DNA of 64,000 bases from NCBI RefSeq assembly GCF_023101145.1, contig NZ_CP073714.1, positions 2,666,001 through 2,730,000 of the forward strand. Reading direction: 5' to 3'. Below the pieces are notes generated by a model, which was not told the DNA's origin, searched no databases, and worked only from the letters and a program-made list of their open reading frames with translations. Origin of the DNA: Paenibacillus pabuli (GTDB lineage Bacteria; Bacillota; Bacilli; Paenibacillales; Paenibacillaceae). The position numbers and the translations under genes are program-made. This document shows, in pieces, positions 1 to 7,774 of the stretch (its first letter is position 1; each line of letters opens with the position of its first letter).

Positions 1-52
1 GGTACGATAGCTTTATCAATAAACTTACATAGAGAGAAAAGGTGACTCATCA

Positions 53-664
53 GTGAGAGTGGTATCTGGGAGTGCGAAAGGCAGACCGCTGAAGGCTGTT
101 CCTGGCACAGGGACGCGGCCGACCACCGACAAGGTGAAGGAAGCGTTGTTTAGTATGATTGGCCCGTATTTTGAGGGCGGTACAGCATTGGATCTGTTTG
201 CAGGCAGTGGAGGTCTCGGTATTGAGGCGCTGAGCCGCGGCATGGACAAGGCTGTTTTTGTTGACTTGGAATCGAAAAGTATTGAAGTGATCCGTGCAAA
301 TCTGAAGGCAACCAGGCTGGAAGATCAAGCGGCCATATACCGGAATGATGCCAGTCGTGCATTGAAGGCGCTCGCCAAGCGAAGCACACAATTTGATCTC
401 GTATTTCTGGATCCGCCCTACCGTATGAAAAATGGGGACGAGTTAATGCTTACAATGCACGAACTGGATCTGCTTGAACCGGAAGCGACCATTGTGCTTG
501 AATATGAATCTAAACATAGTTACCCTGAGCAATTCGGCCCGTTTGAACAAACGCGCAAGGCATTGTATGGGGAGACGGCTGTATCCATCTATCATTATGC
601 ACCTGCTGCAACAACAGAAGATGGAGAACCTAGCACAGCGGAAGAGGAGGCTCCTCATGAGTGA
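53..664 (+). CDS. rsmD: 16S rRNA (guanine-966-N2)-methyltransferase RsmD
   Basis: Class I AdoMet-dependent methyltransferase that modifies G966 of 16S rRNA during 30S assembly in the cytoplasm. The 203-residue protein shows the AdoMet loop DLFAGSGGLG (about residues 47-56) and the N-methyltransferase motif DPPY (120-123). The start is GTG at 53, with AGGTGA just upstream at 40-45, and gives the family N-terminus MRVVSGSAKGRPL. The acidic tail after about residue 185 is variable in the family. It overlaps coaD by 8 bp, the same pair as ylbH-coaD in B. subtilis, which implies translational coupling. Confidence 0.95.
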   Translation: MRVVSGSAKGRPLKAVPGTGTRPTTDKVKEALFSMIGPYFEGGTALDLFAGSGGLGIEALSRGMDKAVFVDLESKSIEVIRANLKATRLEDQAAIYRNDASRALKALAKRSTQFDLVFLDPPYRMKNGDELMLTMHELDLLEPEATIVLEYESKHSYPEQFGPFEQTRKALYGETAVSIYHYAPAATTEDGEPSTAEEEAPHE

Positions 665-1172
665 AATGATACATCGTCAGGAACGAATTGCCGTATATCC
701 AGGGAGTTTTGATCCGGTAACCATGGGCCATCTGGATATTATTGCCCGCGCGTCAAAGCAGTTTGATCGCGTCATCGTGGCTGTATTGAATAATATGAGC
801 AAAAATCCATTGTTTACGGTGGAAGAACGCAAGAGTCTTATTACGGAAGTCACGAGTCATCTGCCTAATGTGGAAGTGGACAGCTTCCGTGACCTGACGG
901 CTAATTATGTACGGCAAAAAGATGCTCAGGTCATTGTCCGCGGGATCCGCTCGGTGACGGACTTTGAATATGAGCTTCAGCTGGCTTCAACGAACAGTAA
1001 GTTAAATCCGGATGCGGAAACCATCTTTATGATGACCAATCCGAAATATTCTTATCTGAGTTCCAGCATTGTCAAAGAAATTGCCCACTACCACGGAGAT
1101 GTCACCGATCTGGTCTCACCTGAAGTGGAAGCTGCGCTGCGTCAGAAAATTAGCGAGAAAACCGGCGATTAA
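657..1172 (+). CDS. coaD: Phosphopantetheine adenylyltransferase
   Basis: Transfers AMP from ATP to 4'-phosphopantetheine, the penultimate step of coenzyme A synthesis, and so supplies the acyl carrier protein cofactor used further downstream. The 171 residues contain the nucleotidyltransferase motif PGSFDPVTMGH (15-25, with TxGH 22-25), RGIRSVTDFEYE (95-106) and SSSIVKE (135-141). An upstream in-frame extension exists, but ATG 657 is preceded by GAGGAGG and matches the family N-terminus. Its 3' end overlaps the convergent ylbJ by 23 bp, and no terminator is visible between them. Confidence 0.96.
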   Translation: MSEMIHRQERIAVYPGSFDPVTMGHLDIIARASKQFDRVIVAVLNNMSKNPLFTVEERKSLITEVTSHLPNVEVDSFRDLTANYVRQKDAQVIVRGIRSVTDFEYELQLASTNSKLNPDAETIFMMTNPKYSYLSSSIVKEIAHYHGDVTDLVSPEVEAALRQKISEKTGD

Positions 1173-2466
1173 ACCAGAAGGTCAGCCCGGACAGGCTGAT
1201 CATGACGGTGAGCAGCATTGCCAGACCGATACAGGCAGTAGGGAAACCACTCCAGACTGCTTCGATGATATCGGAGGTGTTCATGCCTGCCAGGGACTGC
1301 TTGGTTAAGAAGGGTGCCCAACCATTGTCCGGATTTGTCTGAAACGTGGCCAAGACCTCGGAGCTGTAACGGCTGAATGGCAGCCACAGCAGCAAGCTAA
1401 TGAAAAATGCAACCAATGCATGAAGAATCCGGATCCCGGCAAAATACAACATGGACGTTGTGGTAAGCCCCGCAGCTTTCAGCACGGCCGAGATTTGCAG
1501 ATGAGAGGAAAGACCTCCCCAACCGAGGACAGCTGCAAGCAAAGATATTAGCAGAACAGGTGTCAGTGAGCTCTGACTCAGGTGATACGTTCCCAGATGG
1601 AGCTCCAGCAGTGAGGGCCAAAAAGCAACTGAAGTACCGGGGGTGATATAGAGGGTGAGCAGCCGAACAAACACGGCAAACACAATCATATATCCTCCGG
1701 TCATCATTAAAGTTTGTACAGCTTGGGAGACCGTGTCACCAAGCAATTTGCCGAATCCGCGCCCATCACGTTCCTGCGCTTCGCGGGCTGCAAGCATCAT
1801 TTGCGACCATAGGCTGCGCTTTTTGAGTGAAGCAGCGTGGCTCGCAGATGTGAGTTTTTTTGGTTCGGAAACAACCTTATTACGTTCCAAATCAGCGGAT
1901 GAAATGGCGATTCGGGTACTTTTTGATTTCGTAGGCAGAAGACGTACTCCGATCATGTTGGCGATCCAGCCACTAACCCAGTGAACGATCAGAAGGAAAT
2001 ATCCGGCAGCAGGCTGATGGAGAAAAGCTGCACCTATGACAAGGATAATCATCAACGGATTGGCGAAATGAGCTGCTGCTGCCACCATCCCCGCCTGTTT
2101 GGCGGTAATTTGTTGATCCTGCACTAAGCGGGATGCGGTATCCGCTCCTGCCGGAAAGCCGCCGCACATGCCGACAGCAATAGCCAGTCCGGCTTTGCCC
2201 GGCAGACGGAACCAGCGTTGCATCAATGGCCCAACTAGGACGCCAAACGCGTGGGTAAAGCCGAACGCCGTGAGCATTTGGGATAACATCAGGAATGGAA
2301 GCATGGCCGGAAAGATGACTTTCCACCAGATGTCCAAACCTTGAATAGAGGCATCGAATGCATCTTTTGGAGATACAACTACTGCAACTACCAGCAATAA
2401 AGCGCCAGTGCTCATAAGCACCGTTCGTAACGGTCCAGAGCCCGTAACTTCGCTCTGCATTGTCAT
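1150..2466 (-). CDS. ylbJ: Sporulation integral membrane protein YlbJ (nucleoside-recognition/gate domain)
   Basis: Polytopic membrane protein of 438 residues with about eight hydrophobic segments and two gate-domain blocks. The first block contains GMCGGFPAGADTASRLV; the second contains the related GWGGLSSHLQ. In B. subtilis YlbJ is a sigma-E-dependent protein needed for heat-resistant spores; its transported substrate is not known here. The neighbours rsmD, coaD, ylbL and ylbM match the ylb cluster. Two start codons lie close together (MTMQSE); the first is used here. The middle (residues about 185-235) is a charged cytoplasmic loop. Confidence 0.85.
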   Translation of the reverse strand: MTMQSEVTGSGPLRTVLMSTGALLLVVAVVVSPKDAFDASIQGLDIWWKVIFPAMLPFLMLSQMLTAFGFTHAFGVLVGPLMQRWFRLPGKAGLAIAVGMCGGFPAGADTASRLVQDQQITAKQAGMVAAAAHFANPLMIILVIGAAFLHQPAAGYFLLIVHWVSGWIANMIGVRLLPTKSKSTRIAISSADLERNKVVSEPKKLTSASHAASLKKRSLWSQMMLAAREAQERDGRGFGKLLGDTVSQAVQTLMMTGGYMIVFAVFVRLLTLYITPGTSVAFWPSLLELHLGTYHLSQSSLTPVLLISLLAAVLGWGGLSSHLQISAVLKAAGLTTTSMLYFAGIRILHALVAFFISLLLWLPFSRYSSEVLATFQTNPDNGWAPFLTKQSLAGMNTSDIIEAVWSGFPTACIGLAMLLTVMISLSGLTFWFNRRFSR

Positions 2467-2670
2467 TGTTTCACCTCATATGGATCGTGCCGCATACACT
2501 CGGCCGGAATTTAGTTATGGACGGCCGAATGACGTCCGTGGACGCTTCGGCCTTGACCGGATAAGCGGCTGTAAACAGCGGCCTATCCGGCCTGTACCAT
2601 TGTATGCAAAAGCATGAGAGTGTTAGACTTATAATTATTGAAAGAAACGCAAAGAACGGGGGCTCATGCA

Positions 2671-3711
2671 ATGAATCGGATTCGGAAATCTGGCGGATTC
2701 AGGGCTTCGATCTTTGTGATCGTGGTGGCTCTAGTCGTCTATGTGGCGGTGTATATGCCAACACCATATATCATTTATATGCCTGGCAGCGCCGACGAGG
2801 TAAAACCCATGGTTACCGTGAAAGAGGGGGATAAGGAAGAACGCGGTGTGTTTATGATGACGACTGTGTCGGCAACATACGCCAATGTGTTTTTGCTGGG
2901 TACCTCCTTGTTTAATCGAAATGCACAAGTGGATAAAAAAGAAGATCGGCTGCGCGGCAAAAGCGAAGCCGAATATTCTGCCGAACAGGTCTGGTTCATG
3001 AGTGATTCACAATCCTCCGCCATGGAAGCAGCGTATGAGCAGGCGGGAGTGAAATACTCCATCGTTCCTGAGCACATTTTTGTATTTGGGCTGTCCGAAG
3101 ACCCCAAACCTAAGGGAGATATTGAGCCCGGTGATATTATTTTGGGGGTAGACGGAACGGCAACTCCCGACAATACGGTGCTGTCTGAGCAGTTAAAGAA
3201 CAAAAAGGTCGGAGATACGGTTGAGATGCAGTTGGAGCGAGGCGGGGAGACCATCAGCCGCGACGTTCAACTGATTGAAGTGAAAGACAGCAAAACGGGT
3301 GAAACTCGCCCGGCATTGGGTGTCATGATCGGTGCGGTACAGAAGGTGAAAGCAGAAGATCCGGATAAACAGATATCTTTCACGGATACTCAGGTAGGCG
3401 GCCCATCTGCCGGACTGATGTTCACTCTGGAGATTTACAATCAGTTAACCCCTGGAGATTTGACGAAAGGTCATCGGATTGCGGGCACGGGCACCATTAA
3501 CAAAGAAGGTGTGGTTGGCGCAATTGGTGGCGTTGTGCACAAAATTGTTGCGGCAGATCGGAAAGAAGCGGAGTTTTTCTTTGTGCCAAAGGACAATTAT
3601 AAAGAAGCCGAAGCCAAGGCTAAGCAGATTGGTACCAAAATGAAACTCGTTCCGGTCAGCACGGTGGATGATGCGCTGGCTTATCTGAAAACCTTGTCTG
3701 TCAAATCCTAA
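2671..3711 (+). CDS. ylbL: YlbL/SepM-family membrane PDZ-Lon serine protease
   Basis: Membrane-anchored serine protease of 346 residues. One N-terminal transmembrane helix (about residues 12-31) precedes an extracytoplasmic domain, a PDZ domain (about 120-200) and a Lon-type proteolytic domain. The catalytic Ser-Lys dyad is readable: Ser246 in GGPSAGLMF and Lys291 in GGVVHKIVAA. B. subtilis YlbL degrades the DNA-damage division inhibitor YneA, and streptococcal SepM trims a competence pheromone; the substrate here is unknown. ATG 2671 follows GGGGGC; an in-frame TTG at 2638 is less likely. A strong hairpin follows at 3764. Confidence 0.88.
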   Translation: MNRIRKSGGFRASIFVIVVALVVYVAVYMPTPYIIYMPGSADEVKPMVTVKEGDKEERGVFMMTTVSATYANVFLLGTSLFNRNAQVDKKEDRLRGKSEAEYSAEQVWFMSDSQSSAMEAAYEQAGVKYSIVPEHIFVFGLSEDPKPKGDIEPGDIILGVDGTATPDNTVLSEQLKNKKVGDTVEMQLERGGETISRDVQLIEVKDSKTGETRPALGVMIGAVQKVKAEDPDKQISFTDTQVGGPSAGLMFTLEIYNQLTPGDLTKGHRIAGTGTINKEGVVGAIGGVVHKIVAADRKEAEFFFVPKDNYKEAEAKAKQIGTKMKLVPVSTVDDALAYLKTLSVKS

Positions 3712-3763
3712 AACGATCATTGTCACGACCTTAGAATGGTTGAATAAATTTGAGGATGATATG

Positions 3764-3810
3764 AAATCCCCCCTATTGCACACCGATTCGGTGTGCAATA
3801 GGGGGGATTT
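3764..3810. terminator. 22-bp perfect hairpin between convergent ylbL and tmcAL
   Basis: Two 22-base arms pair without mismatch around a 3-base loop (left arm 3764-3785, right arm 3789-3810). The stem has a run of six C/G pairs and A/T ends, so it reads the same on both strands. No long T tract follows on either side. It lies 52 bp after ylbL and could serve as a bidirectional terminator or transcript-end stabiliser. Confidence 0.6.
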
Positions 3811-4010
3811 AGTTTGAGTGATCGATATAATTTTAACGCATCATCAACAGAATCTGATTAATGTTATCCGAGCAGATCGGGATTGCATCAAACCGTATGC
3901 AGCTGTTGGCTCCCGCAAAAAATGGCTGAGTCGATACAAATGGAATGGACAATGTTGAGGTTTTGGATTTCGTGCCTGTTTAACCAGTAGGGATGTGACT
4001 AAATGCTGAG
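3811..4010. other. Intergenic stretch with one doubtful 46-codon ORF
   Basis: No recognisable gene. A GTG-started frame at 3818-3958 (+) could encode 46 residues rich in basic and aromatic positions (it contains GSRKKWLSRYKWNGQC). The only ribosome-binding candidate is the G run inside the hairpin at 3801-3806. It may be a decayed gene end or chance. Confidence 0.3.
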
Positions 4011-5246
4011 TTAGAGCCTTACAGGTGGTTCATAGTAATCGCTGTACATCATGCGTGTATCCATGTATTCGCAAGCGAGTGCGTATGCTGCCTGTGCTTG
4101 TACATCCATCTCCAGCTGATGATGGGTGAAGGTAGATGGTTTCAGCAGAACAGGCAGAGTAGCTGTCTTTTTCATTTGTTTCAAGAGGCTCTGTCCCTGT
4201 GCATTAAAGCCAAGCACCCGAAGATATGCCGGACCTTCGGCCAGTTTGACGGGCGAACATTCGGCCTTGGCATGATTCAGCAGGATATGGGTTAGCATGC
4301 GCTGCAGCTTGGTGTGTGTGTAGCGTTTCGTTTTGAGTGCGTTCAGCAGCGCCTCGACTGAAGGCTCCGGCAGATGAGCGAGCGTGCGGCTCAGCCTGTG
4401 TTCAAGCCCTTCCGTGACTTCGACGATCTGCTCCAGCTCGGAGGCACGGCGTGTGGCCGCGATGTGCAGCAGCGGCTGTGCAAAGCGCTCCCAGTGCACG
4501 GGAGCGCGCCCTTCCTGCCATTCGCGCTGCAGAATGGCAAGGGTTGCCGCCGGCACGTATGGCGCGGCGGCTTCGGGCCCGTCCGCCATCAGCAGGCGGC
4601 GGACGGCGGTTGCACTGGCGATCGCCCCCGATCCGGGCGTCGCCTCATGATACGCGGCACCGGTACGCGCCGCTGTAAAGGGCCTGATCGCGCTGCCCAG
4701 ACGTTGCAGCGCGATCAGGTAGTGCAGCCCAAGCGAATTGTTGGGCTGCCCCAGCAGTGCAGCGGCGTCGTCGGCATCGACGCCGCCAGGCGCCAGCGCT
4801 GCCGCCGCACCTGCGTACGCGGCGGGGTAGCTGGCGCCTTCCCGCAGGCGGCGCGCGATATCCTCGCGCAGCCCTGCGGGCTCCACAGCCAGCACGCGCG
4901 CAATGCGCTGCAGGCTGTCCAGGTCGCCGGACTCGCTGCCGAAGCAGAGCGAGTCCACAACGCCCGTGCGGTGCAGCAGTGACACCGCACCATAAGCGAA
5001 CCACTCGGCCGGTTGTACAGCATAGGCAACCGGCAGTTCAAGAACCAGATCGGCGCCTGCATGCAGCGCCATCTCAGTGCGGGCTCTTTTGCCAACGATG
5101 GCGGGTTCGCCGCGCTGGAGGAAAGGGCCGCTCATCACGGCCACAACGGCGTTTGCTCCGCTGAGCCGTCTGGCCTCGCTCAAATGGTAGACATGGCCGT
5201 TATGCAGAGGATTATATTCAACAATGACGCCTACGGCTGTGATCAT
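4011..5246 (-). CDS. tmcAL: tRNA(Met) cytidine acetate ligase TmcAL (YlbM)
   Basis: ATP- and acetate-dependent enzyme that forms N4-acetylcytidine at the wobble base of elongator tRNA-Met. The 411 residues begin with a nucleotidyltransferase fold: VGVIVEYNPLHNGH with HNGH at 15-18, then SGPFLQRGEPA and the LCFGSESGD loop. Length fits the family (about 400-415). It lies on the opposite strand to ylbL and ylbN. The middle (about 4440-5010) is far richer in GC than its surroundings (47 of 60 bases at 4801-4860), which produces many spurious long reading frames on the other strand. Confidence 0.93.
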   Translation of the reverse strand: MITAVGVIVEYNPLHNGHVYHLSEARRLSGANAVVAVMSGPFLQRGEPAIVGKRARTEMALHAGADLVLELPVAYAVQPAEWFAYGAVSLLHRTGVVDSLCFGSESGDLDSLQRIARVLAVEPAGLREDIARRLREGASYPAAYAGAAAALAPGGVDADDAAALLGQPNNSLGLHYLIALQRLGSAIRPFTAARTGAAYHEATPGSGAIASATAVRRLLMADGPEAAAPYVPAATLAILQREWQEGRAPVHWERFAQPLLHIAATRRASELEQIVEVTEGLEHRLSRTLAHLPEPSVEALLNALKTKRYTHTKLQRMLTHILLNHAKAECSPVKLAEGPAYLRVLGFNAQGQSLLKQMKKTATLPVLLKPSTFTHHQLEMDVQAQAAYALACEYMDTRMMYSDYYEPPVRL

Positions 5247-5281
5247 TAGACGTACTCCTTTCGATTGAGATGAAGGGGGAT

Positions 5282-5318
5282 GTAGTACATGTGGCTATAG
5301 ACAATCTACATATACTAC
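5282..5318. promoter_or_regulatory. Imperfect inverted repeat upstream of tmcAL
   Basis: The arms GTAGTACATGTGG (5282-5294) and CTACATATACTAC (5306-5318) pair at all but two positions. They lie 36-72 bp upstream of the tmcAL start. This could be an operator or part of the promoter; no factor can be named. Confidence 0.35.
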
Positions 5319-5402
5319 CATTTTAGACCATGCTGTTTCATTCCTTCCATCATAGGGGATGACTTGTGGTAGATCAAATCATGCATTCCTTCAAAAAACA
5401 AA

Positions 5403-5445
5403 GAAGGCACCAATCCAACATCAGCAGATGTCAGACTGTGCCTTC
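5403..5445 (-). terminator. Intrinsic terminator of hmp
   Basis: On the minus strand GAAGGCAC pairs with GTGCCTTC, with an inner ACATC/GATGT stem, followed by a T-rich tract (TTCTTTGTTTTTT on the minus strand below 5445). It lies about 66 bp beyond the hmp stop codon. Confidence 0.75.
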
Positions 5446-5511
5446 GAGCATAGATAATTTATTGTTGTGAATTTTGGTGAAGATGATGGGGGTTAGTGTC
5501 CTATCCAACCG

Positions 5512-6747
5512 TTATACACTTTCTGGTGAAGGAGAAAGGCTGGCCTTGGGTCCAAAAAATTCATAATGGATGTTGTCTGCTGCAACCCCAGCGGCCTCAA
5601 GCTCCGCATACGCTGCACGCATGAACGAAACCGGACCACACAGATAATAAGTGGCATCCAGTTCATCAATGACCTGACGAAGCCAGGCTGCATCCAGATA
5701 ACCTTCCTTGTGGAAATAATCGTTTTCACGATCAGAAGCAGCGGGTTGTGTGTAACAATAGTACGCTTTAAGGTTATGGTTACGTTCTGCCAGAAGGTTC
5801 ACATGATCACGGAAAGCGTGGGATTGGCCATTTGAACTTGCATGAATAAATGTAATTGAACGATTGTCGTTTAAGTCTGCCAGTGTATTTAACATGCTAA
5901 TCATGGGTGTCAGGCCGACACCGCCACTAAGAAGCACAACAGGACGGTTATCTTCCATTTTCAGCGTGAAGTCGCCAGCAGGGGCGGATAACTCCACCAG
6001 ACTGCCTTCTGCGATATGATCGTGGAGATATGTGGAGATAACTCCGTCAGGACGCTCCATCACAGCATGTTCACGTTTAACGGAAATGCGATAATACGGT
6101 TTACCCGGGGCATCGGAAAGGCTATACTGACGAATCTGGGTATATGCCTGACCTTCTGGTTGAAGTCGGATACTGATATATTGGCCTGGTTCATAGCTGG
6201 CAATGGGCAGACCATCCTCCGGAACGAGGTAAAAAGAAGTGATGACTTCACTTTCCTGCACTTTCTTGGCAACCTTGAAGGTACGGAACCCTTCCCAGCC
6301 GCCACTTTGGTTCCCGGCCTCAATGTACATATCCTGTTCAAGTCCGATAAAGGCATCTGCAATCACACTGTAGGCTTCACGCCATGCCGTTATAATCTCA
6401 TCGGTCGCTGCGTCTCCAAGTACATCTTGGATTGCCTGCAGCAGGTATGTGCCTACAATCGCATATTGTTCAGGGACAATGCCGAGGCTGCGATGTTTAT
6501 GTGCAACCTGCTTTACAGCGGGCAGGATCGAGGACAGATTATCAATATGAAGGGCAGCGGTGTATACCATATTGGCCAGTGCGGCTTGCTGTCGTCCTTG
6601 CTTCTGGTTAGCATGGTTGAAAATATTCAGTAATTCCGGATGAGCGTTGAACATCGTTTTATAGAAATGGCGTGTTATGGCTTCACCGTGGACTTCAAGA
6701 ACGGGTACAGTAGACTTGATCACTTGAATGGTATGTGGACTTAACAT
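5512..6747 (-). CDS. hmp: Flavohemoglobin (nitric oxide dioxygenase)
   Basis: Converts nitric oxide and oxygen to nitrate with NAD(P)H and protects against nitrosative stress in the cytoplasm. The 411 residues have the classical order of globin (about 1-140), FAD-binding (about 155-260) and NAD-binding (about 265-400) domains. The diagnostic residues line up with E. coli Hmp numbering: Tyr29 (B10), Gln53 (E7) and proximal His85 in VAHKHRSLG. RQYSLSDAPG is the flavin motif and LLSGGVGLTPM the NAD(P)H motif. The start is ATG 6747 behind GGGAGG. The gene is inserted between tmcAL and ylbN and has its own promoter, upstream palindrome and terminator, so it looks like an independently regulated unit. 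Confidence 0.96.
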   Translation of the reverse strand: MLSPHTIQVIKSTVPVLEVHGEAITRHFYKTMFNAHPELLNIFNHANQKQGRQQAALANMVYTAALHIDNLSSILPAVKQVAHKHRSLGIVPEQYAIVGTYLLQAIQDVLGDAATDEIITAWREAYSVIADAFIGLEQDMYIEAGNQSGGWEGFRTFKVAKKVQESEVITSFYLVPEDGLPIASYEPGQYISIRLQPEGQAYTQIRQYSLSDAPGKPYYRISVKREHAVMERPDGVISTYLHDHIAEGSLVELSAPAGDFTLKMEDNRPVVLLSGGVGLTPMISMLNTLADLNDNRSITFIHASSNGQSHAFRDHVNLLAERNHNLKAYYCYTQPAASDRENDYFHKEGYLDAAWLRQVIDELDATYYLCGPVSFMRAAYAELEAAGVAADNIHYEFFGPKASLSPSPESV

Positions 6748-6824
6748 AATATTCCCTCCCGATAATGTATAAAATAGCTGAACAATAGATCAGTGACGGG
6801 CTTAGTGTGCTTTTGTTCTAAGCA

Positions 6825-6830
6825 AGTATA
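6825..6830 (-). promoter_or_regulatory. Probable -10 element of the hmp promoter
   Basis: The minus strand reads TATACT here, about 78 bp upstream of the hmp start codon. A transcription start near 6818 would place the palindrome at 6851-6868 at about -41.5. No consensus -35 is present, as expected for an activator-dependent promoter. Confidence 0.5.
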
Positions 6831-6850
6831 GGCAGGGAATTTGGAGCTTC

Positions 6851-6868
6851 GTGTGATATAGATCACAC
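6851..6868. promoter_or_regulatory. CRP/FNR-family binding palindrome upstream of hmp
   Basis: GTGTGATATAGATCACAC has arms GTGTGAT/ATCACAC and contains TGTGA-N6-TCACA, the form recognised by CRP and by Bacillus Fnr. Its centre (6859.5) is about 41.5 bp upstream of the predicted hmp transcription start, the class II activator position. The identity of the regulator (an oxygen-sensing Fnr) is inferred. Confidence 0.65.
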
Positions 6869-6897
6869 TAAAGATTAACGAAGTGTGACCTGAATGG

Positions 6898-6912
6898 CAT
6901 GCAAAATGCATG
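6898..6912. promoter_or_regulatory. CATGCA-AAA-TGCATG palindrome in the hmp/ylbN divergent region
   Basis: A perfect 6-bp inverted repeat with an AAA spacer. AAATGCAT resembles half of the NsrR box seen upstream of hmp genes in proteobacteria, but the spacing is shorter and the position (about -80 to -95 of hmp) is unusual for a repressor. Confidence 0.3.
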
Positions 6913-7005
6913 ACTTGTAGTTTATCTGGTAGTAAGCCTATAATGTATCAGAGATTGGATGCGGCTTAGAATCGTCATTTTAAAAAGGGTGTAAAGTTAA
7001 AAGTG

Positions 7006-7035
7006 TTGACAAACGTCTTGAGAAATCGGTATAAT
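7006..7035 (+). promoter_or_regulatory. Sigma-A promoter of ylbN-rpmF
   Basis: TTGACA (7006-7011) and TATAAT (7030-7035) are both perfect consensus hexamers, spaced by 18 bp. Transcription should start near 7042, leaving a leader of about 158 nt before ylbN. Confidence 0.85.
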
Positions 7036-7049
7036 GATTTTTGTTTGTT

Positions 7050-7181
7050 AAGTCAATTTCATAATACTTTTAACGATGAATCGTCAGAATACATACAGGC
7101 GGGAAAATGATGATCTTCAACAGTCAGACTTGATCTGTATAACTGTCGTAATGCGTATGACTTGAATTATGAAATTGGTTT
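7050..7181 (+). promoter_or_regulatory. Structured 5' leader of ylbN-rpmF closed by a 16-bp stem
   Basis: AAGTCAATTTCATAAT (7050-7065) pairs with ATTATGAAATTGGTTT (7166-7181) through 14 Watson-Crick pairs and two G-U wobbles, 100 nt apart. Inside are an ACGA/TCGT tetraloop hairpin (7073-7084) and a longer arm in which ACAGT-CAGA (7120-7128) pairs with TCTG (7134-7137) and ACTGT (7142-7146). The closing stem ends just before the GGAG of ylbN. This looks like an RNA regulatory element, but a small terminal-inverted-repeat insertion cannot be excluded. Confidence 0.5.
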
Positions 7182-7199
7182 CGTTTGGAGTGATGGGAA

Positions 7200-7706
7200 A
7201 TGTTAATGCCATTTCGTAAAGTGGCTACCAGTGACCGTCCCTTGCAGTTCAAGGAACAGTGGGATATTAAGGAACTGGTTTCTAACCGACAGGATATCAC
7301 AGCCGTTACCCCGCTGACCGCAGATTTATCTGCAGAGTACAGAGAGGGCGACGTTGTGGATGTTCATGGCCAGCTGACAGCAGGGGTGGACATGTTGTGC
7401 TCCCGGTGTCTCAAGCCAGTTAATGAACATTTTCATATTGATTTTCATGAGCAATTCAAGCAGGGGAAACAGCCAGAGGATTTGCCCGAAGATGACGATA
7501 CTTTCTATGTGGATGAAGAAAGCATTGATCTGAAGGCTTATGCCGAGGAAGCTTTTCTGCTGGATCTTCCGTTTATACCGCTATGCAGCGATACATGCAA
7601 AGGGTTATGCCCCAAGTGTGGCCATGAGCTGAACGAAGGTGACTGCGGTTGTGATAACCAAGTTATCGATCCGCGGCTTGCAGGGCTCAAGGATTTTTTT
7701 AAATGA
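7200..7706 (+). CDS. ylbN: YceD/DUF177 family protein YlbN
   Basis: Small protein of 168 residues encoded directly before rpmF, the arrangement conserved across most bacteria. YceD homologues are linked to 23S rRNA accumulation and large-subunit maturation; no catalytic activity is known. Two cysteine pairs probably bind zinc: CSRC (67-70), and a C-terminal cluster with CSDTCKGLCPKCGHE and GDCGCD. The acidic middle (about 85-105) is typical. ATG 7200 follows GGAGTG; ATG 7206 is an alternative start. It is co-transcribed with rpmF from the promoter at 7006. Confidence 0.88.
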   Translation: MLMPFRKVATSDRPLQFKEQWDIKELVSNRQDITAVTPLTADLSAEYREGDVVDVHGQLTAGVDMLCSRCLKPVNEHFHIDFHEQFKQGKQPEDLPEDDDTFYVDEESIDLKAYAEEAFLLDLPFIPLCSDTCKGLCPKCGHELNEGDCGCDNQVIDPRLAGLKDFFK

Positions 7707-7774
7707 GCATGAGTGAAAATCGAACAATGTAACAACTACCTGCAAAGGTTGATTTTGATAAGGAGGTGGGAATA

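Noticed and set aside
4374..4982. Long plus-strand reading frame of 202 codons opposite tmcAL
   Set aside because: It lies wholly within the GC-rich part of tmcAL, has low-complexity Arg/Ala/Gln content and no ribosome binding site; GC-rich DNA has few stop codons.
6016..6633. 205-codon plus-strand frame opposite hmp
   Set aside because: It is entirely inside the flavohemoglobin gene, with no site or domain to support it.
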